From an uncultured Collinsella sp. (GTDB taxonomy: Bacteria; Actinomycetota; Coriobacteriia; Coriobacteriales; Coriobacteriaceae): a DNA stretch of 34,201 nt. Positions within the stretch are counted from its first letter, which is position 1, and every line of letters starts with the position of its first letter. The notes under the pieces were generated by a model, which was not told the DNA's origin, did not search any database, and worked only from the letters and a program-made list of their open reading frames with translations. The stretch covers positions 1-34,201 of the forward strand of contig CABUJL010000006.1 of assembly GCA_902491915.1 (NCBI GenBank), in the 5' to 3' direction. Below are positions 14,101 through 21,599 of the stretch, piece by piece. A program made the position numbers and the translations under genes.

Positions 14101-15696
14101 ATGTTTAAGAGCATCCAAAAGAGCGGAAGGATCGCGGCAGTCGCCATCGGCCTGATCGCAGCCTTGTCTCCGCTCGCAGCCCCTCCTGCAGCATTAGCCG
14201 GAGGCAGCGTACCGACGCCTGAGCTCGAAAAGTCGTATAGCTTTAAGGTCAGCAGCGATAACTCGTATGTCAGCACAAGCGACGATTCAAAGTTCGGCTA
14301 TTTATACGATTACGATTACGATGAGGATGACGGTTACAACTTAAAGAGCATAACCCTCATCAATTTTAAAGACGGCAGTGCAAGCCCAGTTGCCATCCCG
14401 GACAAAAGCCTTGGATCAGCATGCCCCACATCCAGCAATCAGCTCTACTGGCAAGACGGCAATAATTTGGTCGTATTCTCTCCAGAAAATCATTCCCAAA
14501 CAGCCCATCCCATCACTTCGGCCAAATATGCCTACACCAGTACAACCGTCTCTTACGACGGCAATAGGGCAGCCGTGGAACACTATGACAATGAATCTGA
14601 GCTTAAAAAAATCGAGATTTATGACCTTAAGTCTGACGAGTTAATTCAAACATATCAATCGGATAAAGATGACTCTTCTTGCTACTACTCAAACGATATG
14701 AGCCGTCTCTATTTCTGGCCATACGATACTGAGAAAGGCATTGTTTCTCTTAGGGTTTTCAATTGCGATACAGGGTCAACGGAATTGAAAACAGTTAACG
14801 TGAAGAAAGACGATAGGTCTTCGGACATCGACTACATTGTCACCAGCTCGAACTCCGACGATATTTATCTTCAGAGCGACACCACACTAATAAAAGCAGA
14901 CCGCGACGGAAACATGAGCGTTCTATTTAACGATGACGACCACGCTCCTGAATGGCCTTATTCATACCCTTCGGCGGAGTTTTATGCCCTCTACACAAAG
15001 AAGGGATCGAACGATCTTTTTGAAGAGGATGACGGGGATTACTATCTCAATGAAGAGGATGCGAATCTTAGTATTTATGACCTGAAAAGTGACAAGATCA
15101 TCAGCTCAATTGCTTTTCCCTTCGGCGATGGATATCTCGGCGACATCTCGCATGATGGCGGAATCATGCTCGGGACGTACTCAGACGATGACAAGTCTTC
15201 GGCATGCCTAGTCGATGCAAAAACCGGGGCCAAGAGCGAGTTTGATTCTCATTGGTGCGGCCCTACTTTCATGAATGGCGATCGCGAGATTTGGACTGAT
15301 TATTACGATGAAGACTCATCAACGCTTCACGTAAACATCTACAAGTCCAATATTCCCCATTCGCTGCCTGAGGATATTCTCTACTTTGTCCAGACTCACC
15401 TGCCGTTTGTTATTGGCGGTGGCGTGGCGATCGTCCTCATCATCGGTGGCGCGATCGTTATTCTTTGCATCCGCAAGAAGCGCGCGAAGGCCGCGAACGG
15501 TGCAGTAGCCGCAGCGCCTAAACCTCAGCGTAAGCAGCGTCGTCGTCAGAAGCACGCCCAGCAGAACGCCGTGGCACCCGCGGCACCGACAATGCCGGCA
15601 GCTCCAAGCGAGCCTGCCCGCTTCTGCCGTCACTGCGGGACCCCGCTCGTACCCGAAGCCCAGTTCTGCCCCACATGCGGACAAAAGGTAGACTAG
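14101..15696 (+). CDS. Membrane-anchored orphan with extracellular domain and cytoplasmic zinc ribbon
   Basis: A 531-residue protein I cannot assign to a family. It has a signal peptide with likely cleavage after ALA (33), then about 400 exported residues, very acidic and rich in Asp, Ser and Tyr (runs such as YDYDYDEDDGY). A repeated IYDLKSD unit at about 173 and 325 suggests a beta-propeller-like fold. One membrane helix follows (about 434-457), a basic linker (RKKRAKAANG, QRKQRRRQKH), and a C-terminal zinc ribbon with Cys509-x2-Cys512 and Cys523-x2-Cys526. By the positive-inside rule the ribbon is cytoplasmic. The gene is visibly less GC-rich than its neighbours in the exported part, has a GAGGAAAGG site before ATG 14101, and sits between two copies of a hairpin repeat. 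Sensing or envelope binding is possible but unproven. Confidence 0.85.
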   Translation: MFKSIQKSGRIAAVAIGLIAALSPLAAPPAALAGGSVPTPELEKSYSFKVSSDNSYVSTSDDSKFGYLYDYDYDEDDGYNLKSITLINFKDGSASPVAIPDKSLGSACPTSSNQLYWQDGNNLVVFSPENHSQTAHPITSAKYAYTSTTVSYDGNRAAVEHYDNESELKKIEIYDLKSDELIQTYQSDKDDSSCYYSNDMSRLYFWPYDTEKGIVSLRVFNCDTGSTELKTVNVKKDDRSSDIDYIVTSSNSDDIYLQSDTTLIKADRDGNMSVLFNDDDHAPEWPYSYPSAEFYALYTKKGSNDLFEEDDGDYYLNEEDANLSIYDLKSDKIISSIAFPFGDGYLGDISHDGGIMLGTYSDDDKSSACLVDAKTGAKSEFDSHWCGPTFMNGDREIWTDYYDEDSSTLHVNIYKSNIPHSLPEDILYFVQTHLPFVIGGGVAIVLIIGGAIVILCIRKKRAKAANGAVAAAPKPQRKQRRRQKHAQQNAVAPAAPTMPAAPSEPARFCRHCGTPLVPEAQFCPTCGQKVD

Positions 15697-15722
15697 CGAA
15701 CAAAACCCAGTAGACCCCAACC

Positions 15723-15764
15723 GCCAAGGCCCCGTTCCGGCACATTCCGGAACGGGGCCTTGGC
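15723..15764 (+). terminator. Terminator-like hairpin after the zinc-ribbon gene
   Basis: A perfect 18-bp stem (15723-15740 with 15747-15764; GCCAAGGCCCCGTTCCGG) has a 6-nt loop, 26 nt after the stop. The following bases (TTGGTG) lack a T-run, so it may act mainly by stabilising the transcript end. Confidence 0.65.
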
Positions 15765-15814
15765 TTGGTGCAGGGGTGCTAATTTGGGACGGTCATCGTC
15801 GCACGCCCCAATGA

Positions 15815-15881
15815 AGTTGCGGTGGAATAGGGACTGTTTTGGCGTCTGGAACCCCCAATTAGTCCCTATTTCACCGCAACT
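15815..15881. repeat. Hairpin repeat, copy 2
   Basis: Arms 15815-15835 and 15861-15881 (extendable by one base each side) repeat the arms of copy 1 at 13890-13956 exactly, in direct orientation, 1925 nt apart. The right-arm T opposite left-arm G is the same in both. The loops differ at several places, so the arms are the conserved part. Confidence 0.9.
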
Positions 15882-15883
15882 TA

Positions 15884-15920
15884 AAAAGGGGCGCTGACCG
15901 GGTTGGTCAGCGCCCCTTTT
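15884..15920 (-). terminator. Terminator of the liv operon (bidirectional)
   Basis: AAAAGGGGCGCTGACC (15884-15899) pairs perfectly with GGTCAGCGCCCCTTTT (15905-15920), a 16-bp stem with a 5-nt loop and T/A tracts on both sides. It lies 10 nt after the livF stop and could also stop transcripts from the plus strand. Confidence 0.85.
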
Positions 15921-15930
15921 GTTGGATGGG

Positions 15931-16644
15931 TTAGCCTCCGAGATATGCCTTACGCACGTTGTCGTCGTGCAGCAGCTCTTGGCCCGTGCCGGTCATGGTG
16001 ATTTTGCCGGTCTCGAGCACGTAACCGCGTGTGGCGATGGAAAGAGCCATCTGTGCGTTTTGCTCGACCAGAAGCACCGTGGTACCGGCCTTGTGCAGAT
16101 CCTCGACAATTTGGAAGATCTGCTCAATCAGAATCGGCGCCAGGCCCATGGAAGGCTCGTCGAGCATGAGCAGCTTGGGGTTGCTCATAAGGGCGCGGCC
16201 CATAACGAGCATCTGCTGCTCGCCGCCCGAAAGGGTGCCGGCGACCTGGCGACGGCGCTCCTTCAGGCGCGGGAACTGCTCGTAGACGCGCTCCAGGCCC
16301 GGAGCCACCGTGGACTTGGGCTGTGTATAGGCGCCCATCTCCAGGTTCTCCTCGACCGTCATTTGCAAAAAGGCGCGACGGCCCTCAGGGACCTGAGCCA
16401 GGCCCTTGCCCACCAGCTTGTCGGCAGGCGTATGGGTAATGTCCTCGCCCATAAACTTGATGGAACCGGTCTTGGAACGCAGCAAGCCCGAGACAGTCTT
16501 AAGCGTCGTGGACTTACCGGCGCCGTTGGCGCCGATCAGGGCCACGATCTCGCCCTCGTTGACGTTAAAGGAGATGTCCTTGATGGCGTGGATAGCGCCG
16601 TACCAGACGTTGATGTTGTAGACGGAAAGCATCGGCTCTGCCAT
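15931..16644 (-). CDS. livF: Branched-chain amino acid ABC transporter ATP-binding protein LivF
   Basis: One of two ATPases powering uptake of leucine, isoleucine and valine through LivHM. The 237 residues contain Walker A GANGAGKST, the Q-loop, signature LSGGEQQM, Walker B LLMLDEPS, and the switch histidine position replaced in the usual LivF manner by LLVEQNAQMAL. LivF-type features are YGAIHAIKDISF and VPEGRRAFLQMTVEENLEMGAY. Its ATG follows directly on the livG stop (TAAATG), with GGGGGAG 7 nt upstream inside livG, so coupling is tight. It is the last gene of livJHMGF. Confidence 0.96.
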   Translation of the reverse strand: MAEPMLSVYNINVWYGAIHAIKDISFNVNEGEIVALIGANGAGKSTTLKTVSGLLRSKTGSIKFMGEDITHTPADKLVGKGLAQVPEGRRAFLQMTVEENLEMGAYTQPKSTVAPGLERVYEQFPRLKERRRQVAGTLSGGEQQMLVMGRALMSNPKLLMLDEPSMGLAPILIEQIFQIVEDLHKAGTTVLLVEQNAQMALSIATRGYVLETGKITMTGTGQELLHDDNVRKAYLGG

Positions 16645-17505
16645 TTAGTTCTCCCCCTTATCCTGCTTGCCCAGATACGCCTCGATAACGGCGTCGTTGT
16701 TCTGGATCTCCTCTGCCGTGCCCTTGGCGATGACCTTACCAAAGTTGAGCACGCAGATGCCCTCGCAGATATTCATAACGAGCGACATATCGTGCTCGAT
16801 AAGCATGATGGCGATGCCGAAGGTGTCGCGAATCTTGACGATGTTCTCCATGAGCTCCGCGGTCTCGGACGGGTTCATGCCGGCGGCAGGCTCGTCGAGC
16901 AGCAGCAGCTTGGGGTTGGTAGCAAGCGCGCGGACGATCTCCAGACGACGCTGGGCGCCGTAAGGCAGCGATCCGGCCTGCTCGTTTGCCAGATGCTCCA
17001 TATCAAAGATGGACAGCAGCTCCATGGCACGCTCGTGGGCGGCCTTCTCGTGCTTCCAATACGTCGGCAGGCGCAGCACGCCCTCAAAGCCGGAGTAGCG
17101 CTCCTGATTGTGCAGGCCGACCTTGACGTTATCCTCCACCGTCATGGTGTTGAACAGGCGAATGTTTTGGAAGGTACGGGCGATGCCCATACGGTTGACC
17201 TGATAGACCGACTTGCCCGAGGTGTCCTCGCCGTCGAGCAGGATGGTGCCGTGCGTGGGCTGATACACCTTGGTGAGCAGGTTGAAGACCGTGGTCTTAC
17301 CGGCACCGTTGGGGCCGATCAGGCCGGCGATCTCGGTCTTGCCGATAGTCAGGCTAAAGTCGTCGACTGCCTTAAGACCACCGAACTCAATGCCCAGGTG
17401 GATGCACTCGAGTGCCGGGCGCTCGCCCAGGTCGCGGTCGGGAACGATGGCGCCAGAAGGATACGGGACCATCTTGCCCTTGTTGAACTCAAATTTACTG
17501 GGCAT
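16645..17505 (-). CDS. livG: Branched-chain amino acid ABC transporter ATP-binding protein LivG
   Basis: Second ATPase of the liv importer, 286 residues. Walker A is GPNGAGKTT, the Q-loop lies in GIARTFQNIRLF, the ABC signature is the degenerate LPYGAQRRLE typical of LivG, Walker B is LLLLDEPAAGMN, and the switch region is IEHDMSLVM. The C-terminal NFGKVIAKGTAEEIQNN...AYLG is also characteristic. The chosen ATG 17505 has AGGAGGT 8 nt upstream and overlaps the end of livM by 11 nt; an upstream start at 17532 would lie deeper in livM and has no reason to be used. About 20 extra N-terminal residues precede the ABC domain. Confidence 0.96.
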   Translation of the reverse strand: MPSKFEFNKGKMVPYPSGAIVPDRDLGERPALECIHLGIEFGGLKAVDDFSLTIGKTEIAGLIGPNGAGKTTVFNLLTKVYQPTHGTILLDGEDTSGKSVYQVNRMGIARTFQNIRLFNTMTVEDNVKVGLHNQERYSGFEGVLRLPTYWKHEKAAHERAMELLSIFDMEHLANEQAGSLPYGAQRRLEIVRALATNPKLLLLDEPAAGMNPSETAELMENIVKIRDTFGIAIMLIEHDMSLVMNICEGICVLNFGKVIAKGTAEEIQNNDAVIEAYLGKQDKGEN

Positions 17506-18574
17506 CGGCTGCCACCTCCTTCTTGGAAGCAAAGCGATCCTTAATGCGTGCGAAAAACGCCTTGAGCTGCGGGTTGTTGGTAAAGATCATGACCAGGATC
17601 AGCACGATGGCGTAGATGAGCATGCGGTAGTCCGAGAACTGACGGAGCAGCTCGGGCAGCACGGTAAGCAGCGCTGCAGCGATGACGGAACCGCGCATAT
17701 TGCCCAGACCGCCCAGGACCACGAACACCAGGATAAGGATGGACGTGTTGAAGTCGAACTTGGTGGCGGAGAGCTGCGAGAAGTTACCACCGAAGAGGGC
17801 TCCGGCAGCACCGGCGAGGGCGGCGGAAACCACGAAGGCAATCATGCGGTACTGGGTGACGGAAATGCCCACGGACTCGGCAGCGATCTTGTTGTCGCGC
17901 ACGGCCATAATGGCACGGCCGGTACGGCTGCGAACCAGGTTGAGTACAATCACGAGCGCAACCATGACCAGGATGGCACCGGCTAGGAAGGTCGAATAGG
18001 TCGACACGCCCGAAGCGCCCTGCGCGCCCTTGATGATGGCGGTGCCGTCCTCGAGCAGGTGCAGGTCGTTAATCGTGGAGTTGCCCGTGATGTTAAAGAT
18101 CACGTGCAGGCCGCGGGAGTCGACGCCCACAATGAGGCAGGTGACAATCTCTTTGATGATCTCGCCAAAAGCCAGGGTCACGATGGCCAGATAGTCGCCG
18201 CTCAGGCGCAGGACCGGGATACCGATCAAGAAGCCCAAGATGGCAGCGGCGATGGCGCCGACCACGATGCTGATGATAAGGCGCACCGGATCGGAGGGAA
18301 CGGCGCTCTCGAGGGCGACCGCGGTGACGATGCCCGTGTAGGCACCGACGCTCATAAAGCCCGCGTGGCCCAGCGACAAGTCGCCCGCGATGCCGACGAC
18401 GAGGTTGAGGGAAATGGCCATGACGATATAGGCCGTGATGGGAACCAGCTGACCGGCGATCATGCGCGGAATCATGTGGTTAGACTGCATAAAGAACACG
18501 ATGGCGAACGCCACAAGGCACATGGCGTACGTAACAAAGTCGTGACGCGTCTGCTTGTCTTTAAGAAACTTCAT
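17495..18574 (-). CDS. livM: Branched-chain amino acid ABC transporter permease LivM
   Basis: Inner-membrane permease that pairs with LivH to form the translocation path. The 359 residues are mostly hydrophobic, with about nine to ten helices. Family landmarks are NLVVGIAGDLSLGHAGFMSVGAY, RLSGDYLAIVTLAFGEI, RSRTGRAIMAVRDNKIAAESVGI (the EAA-like ATPase-contact loop) and VVLGGLGNMRGSVIAA. ATG 18574 is preferred because AGGTG lies 6 nt before it; a GTG at 18583, directly after the livH stop, is also possible and would add three residues. The end overlaps livG. Confidence 0.95.
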   Translation of the reverse strand: MKFLKDKQTRHDFVTYAMCLVAFAIVFFMQSNHMIPRMIAGQLVPITAYIVMAISLNLVVGIAGDLSLGHAGFMSVGAYTGIVTAVALESAVPSDPVRLIISIVVGAIAAAILGFLIGIPVLRLSGDYLAIVTLAFGEIIKEIVTCLIVGVDSRGLHVIFNITGNSTINDLHLLEDGTAIIKGAQGASGVSTYSTFLAGAILVMVALVIVLNLVRSRTGRAIMAVRDNKIAAESVGISVTQYRMIAFVVSAALAGAAGALFGGNFSQLSATKFDFNTSILILVFVVLGGLGNMRGSVIAAALLTVLPELLRQFSDYRMLIYAIVLILVMIFTNNPQLKAFFARIKDRFASKKEVAADAQ

Positions 18575-18583
18575 AACGCTCAC

Positions 18584-19465
18584 CTACACCTTCTCGGGGA
18601 CGTACTTGCCCAAGAGGCCGGCAGGCTTGACGAGCAGGACGATGATCAAAACACCAAAGACGATGGAGTTGGCAAGGCTCGTGGAAATGTAGGCCTGCGC
18701 CATCGCCTCGATGATGCCGATGAGAATGCCACCGACAAAGGCGCCGGGGATGGAGCCGATCCCACCGAAGACGGCGGCGTCGAAGGCCTTAATGCCAGGC
18801 ATGGCACCCGTCGTGGGCTGCAGCACCGGCGAGTAGGAGCACAGGAGCACACCGGCGATGGCGGCAAGGGCGGAGCCGATGGCAAACGTCATCGAAATAG
18901 TGCGGTTGACGTTGATGCCCATGAGTTGAGCGGCGGCCTTGTCCTCGGACACGGCGCGCATGGCTTTGCCCATCTTGGTCTTACCTGTAAAGAACATCAG
19001 ACCGGCCATGATAACCAGGCAGGCGACGATGGTGACGAGCGAGACGGCGCTTACGTTAAATTTGGCCAAGAACTCCGGCACCTGGAAGGTGACGAGCGAA
19101 GTGAAGTTCTTGGGCGTGGCGCCCCACAGAAGCTGCGCGGCGTTCTGCAGGAAGTAAGACACGCCGATAGCCGTGATCAGAACGGCCAGCGGGCCCGCCT
19201 GACGCAGCGGCTTGTATGCCAGACCCTCGATGAGAACACCGAGAACGGTACAGACCACACAAGAGAGAATTACAGATGCCCAGCCCGGGAGGCCGAGATA
19301 CGACGTGGCGCAGAACGAGACATAGGCACCGACCATGATGACGTCGCCGTGAGCGAAGTTGAGCATCTTGGCAATACCGTAGACCATGGTGTAGCCCAAC
19401 GCGATGATGGCGTAGACACTGCCCATGGACAGGCCGTTGACCAGGTATTGGATAAAGACCGTCAT
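18584..19465 (-). CDS. livH: Branched-chain amino acid ABC transporter permease LivH
   Basis: The partner permease to LivM, 293 residues and about eight to nine membrane helices. It opens FIQYLVNGLSMGSVYAIIALGYTMVYGIAKMLNFAHGD, the family hallmark; later come KTKMGKAMRAVSEDKAAAQLMGI (contact loop for the ATPases) and VFGGIGSIPGAFVGG. ATG 19465 is chosen with AAGGGGG 9 nt upstream. A nearer ATG at 19474 abuts that site, and the frame extending to 19558 is not homologous. It follows livJ after a 139-nt gap that holds a hairpin. Confidence 0.95.
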   Translation of the reverse strand: MTVFIQYLVNGLSMGSVYAIIALGYTMVYGIAKMLNFAHGDVIMVGAYVSFCATSYLGLPGWASVILSCVVCTVLGVLIEGLAYKPLRQAGPLAVLITAIGVSYFLQNAAQLLWGATPKNFTSLVTFQVPEFLAKFNVSAVSLVTIVACLVIMAGLMFFTGKTKMGKAMRAVSEDKAAAQLMGINVNRTISMTFAIGSALAAIAGVLLCSYSPVLQPTTGAMPGIKAFDAAVFGGIGSIPGAFVGGILIGIIEAMAQAYISTSLANSIVFGVLIIVLLVKPAGLLGKYVPEKV

Positions 19466-19512
19466 GTTCCACATCCCCCTTTCGAATAGGTTTCCAGTTG
19501 ATGTATGAAACA

Positions 19513-19572
19513 GGGACGTTACATCGTCCCTAGATACCAAGCAAGCAGGGAAGGCCAAAACCTCCCCTGCTT
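19513..19572 (-). promoter_or_regulatory. Hairpins in the livJ-livH gap
   Basis: AAGCAGGGAAGG (19543-19554) pairs with CCTCCCCTGCTT (19561-19572) around a 6-nt loop, with one mismatch that is G-U in the minus-strand RNA. Nearby GGGACG-TTACAT-CGTCCC (19513-19530) forms a smaller stem. Neither has a T-run. Such hairpins after a binding-protein gene often protect its mRNA and lower expression of the downstream permeases; that role is inferred here. Confidence 0.5.
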
Positions 19573-19604
19573 GGGATCAAAACCGCTCTATGTAAGGCGG
19601 CCTA

Positions 19605-20792
19605 TTAGGCCTGTACGTACTTGCCGTCGGTGATGACGTACGCCGTGGGCTCCTTCTGGACCTGGCCCTTATCGTTCCAGGTGAGCTTGCCGGTCAGACC
19701 GTCAACGGTAATCTTGAGCATAGCCTTGGACAGCTTCTCGGCGACCTCGGTCGGGTCGGCGTCGACACCAAGACCGGCCTCCTTGACGGCCTCGGCCACC
19801 GCGTGCACGCCGTCGTAGGCGTCGGCGGCAAACTGGTCGGGAGTATCGCCGTACTTATCCTTGTAGGCGTTGACGAAGTCGGCGTTCTTCTCGTCGTCGG
19901 CGGAGAACGGGGTCATGAGCAGCAGACCCTCGGCAAGAGAGGTATCGAAGCCCTCAACGCCCAGGATGCCGTCCATGCCGTCGCAGCCCATCATCTTGAC
20001 GTCGTAGCCCATGTCCTTGGCGTTCTTGAGCAGGACGGACGCCGGCGTGTAGTAGATCGGCGCAAAGATCATGGTGGCGCCGGCCTGCTTGGCCTTGGTC
20101 AGCTGGTTGGTAAAGCTCGTGGCGGAGTCGTCCTTAAAGGTCTCCTCGTCGACAATCTCGAGCTTGGACTCAGCGGCCTGGGCCTTAAAGGAATCTGCGA
20201 TGCCCGAAGAATAGGCGTCGCCGGAGTTATAGAACAGCACGAACTTCTCGTCCGCATACTTCTGCGCCAGGAACTTGGCAGCGTTGACACCCTGGTTGGG
20301 GTCGGTGAAGCAAACCTGGAAGACGCAATCCTTGCCGTCGGTGACGTCCTCGGAGGACGCGGACGGGGTGATCATGAACGTCTTGGGGTCGTTACCGCAC
20401 TCTGCGGCAACGGCAACCGACGCACCCGTGGTGGTCGGGCCGACGAGGGCCTGCATGCCCCAGTCGAGCAGGGTGTTGAAGGCGTTGACGGCCTTCTCGC
20501 CATCGGCCTGGTCATCTTCGGCCTTGCTGGCAAGCGGCAGATCCTTGGTCGAGAAATCCTTGCAGCCAAGCTCGACACCCTGGGTAACGGACTTGCCGTA
20601 GGACGCGTTGGCGCCGGTCAGCGGTCCGATGGTGCCGATCTTAAAGGAACCGTCGGCCGACGCGGAACCGCTGTCGCCGCCGTTGGAGGAGCAGCCAGCT
20701 AGAATGGACATCGCCCCCAGACCTGCTGCGCTCGCGATAACGCTCCTGCGATTCATAACAGGGTTCAATGACTTACCGGTGAGGCTCGACAT
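19605..20792 (-). CDS. livJ: Branched-chain amino acid ABC transporter substrate-binding lipoprotein LivJ
   Basis: Extracellular receptor that delivers branched-chain amino acids to LivHM. The 395-residue precursor has a twin-Arg-containing n-region (MNRRS), a hydrophobic stretch and a lipobox LAGC with Cys34 as the lipidation site, as expected for a Gram-positive binding protein. The mature part shows FKIGTIGPLTGANASYGKSVTQG, the periplasmic-binding fold type I opening, then VGPTTTGASVAV, FMITPSAS and LFYNSGDAYSSGIADSF. ATG 20792 is preceded by GAGAGGAG. It heads livJHMGF. A promoter is likely in the AT-rich stretch 20868-21010: a TACTAT -10-like box lies at 20873-20868, without a good -35. 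A broken paralogue lies immediately upstream. Confidence 0.95.
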   Translation of the reverse strand: MSSLTGKSLNPVMNRRSVIASAAGLGAMSILAGCSSNGGDSGSASADGSFKIGTIGPLTGANASYGKSVTQGVELGCKDFSTKDLPLASKAEDDQADGEKAVNAFNTLLDWGMQALVGPTTTGASVAVAAECGNDPKTFMITPSASSEDVTDGKDCVFQVCFTDPNQGVNAAKFLAQKYADEKFVLFYNSGDAYSSGIADSFKAQAAESKLEIVDEETFKDDSATSFTNQLTKAKQAGATMIFAPIYYTPASVLLKNAKDMGYDVKMMGCDGMDGILGVEGFDTSLAEGLLLMTPFSADDEKNADFVNAYKDKYGDTPDQFAADAYDGVHAVAEAVKEAGLGVDADPTEVAEKLSKAMLKITVDGLTGKLTWNDKGQVQKEPTAYVITDGKYVQA

Positions 20793-21028
20793 GCGGCTCT
20801 CCTCTCAAATCTCGTCGGGTTTCGGTTACCCGACAGGCCATCCTTCGCCGTGTTCGGCGTTCGCAAAATAGTAGACGCTTTAGTTGAGAAAAGTGGCGAT
20901 TATTTCAACTTTTCTTTTGTTTTGTCCATTTATCCATATTTGTGCGTATTCCTATCGATTTATGCAATTTAGCCACTTTATTATGTGAAAGTAATGTTTC
21001 TGTTCTGTTACAAGCGCCCTTGCCCTGA

Positions 21029-21057
21029 ATATAACGACCCCACCGGTCTCGTTATAT
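21029..21057. repeat. Palindrome between the livJ remnant and livJ
   Basis: ATATAACGA (21029-21037) is the exact reverse complement of TCGTTATAT (21049-21057), with an 11-nt centre that can extend the stem by CC/GG. It begins 4 nt after the remnant's stop. It could be the old terminator of the lost gene copy or an operator for livJ. Confidence 0.5.
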
Positions 21058-21061
21058 GCAC

Positions 21062-21415
21062 TTAGGCGGAGATGTACTTGCCGTCCTGAATCACATAGGC
21101 CGTAGCGGGCTTTTCGACCTGGCCCTCGTCGTTCCACGTGAGCTCGCCAGTCAGGCCCTCGATCTTGATCTTGCGCATAGCCTTGGTGAGCTGATTGGTA
21201 AAGCACGTGACGGAATCGTCCTTAAAGGTCTCGGTATCGACGATGTCGAGCTTGGATGCCTTGGCCTGCCCGGCAAAGGCATCGGCAACGCCCGAGCCAT
21301 ACGTATCGCCGGAGTTGTAGAACAGGGCGGTCTTGGCATCCGCGTACTTCTCGGCCAAATACTTAGCGGCGCTCGTGCCCATGGTGGGGTCGGTAAAGCA
21401 AACCTTATGGTGCAA
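21062..21415 (-). pseudogene. Remnant of a second livJ, truncated and internally deleted
   Basis: The frame translates to 117 residues, all but the first four aligning with LivJ. Residues from VCFTDPTMGTSAAKYLAEKYAD to FTNQLTKA match the middle of LivJ (VCFTDPNQGVNAAKFLAQKYAD to FTNQLTKA). The next residue jumps to the C-terminus, MRKIKIEGLTGELTWNDEGQVEK to DGKYISA. About 125 residues between are missing, and the N-terminal third with the signal peptide is gone. The internal break lies at a shared K-A (LTKA / LSKA), as if by recombination at short homology. No complete domain is left, so transport function is impossible. Divergence from LivJ in the retained parts suggests an old paralogue. 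Confidence 0.85.
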
Positions 21416-21599
21416 ACGTTGACAGTTTGTTACGGAGTTCCGTTTGTAGCGAGCATGTTTCCAATGTTTCCGCAGCGTTTCGGGGGTGCCGTTTTGTGCG
21501 ACTCCTGTTGCCTGGCGAGCACGCGCTCTCGGTTCACGCTAGAATGCACTCAACCTTTAAGCGGTTAATCCATCCATAAGATGCACGAAGGAGCTATCT

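Noticed and set aside
21419..21447. Perfect TTGACA upstream of hom
   Set aside because: No -10 box occurs at 16-18 nt downstream, and it lies at the edge of the livJ remnant. It is not called as a promoter.
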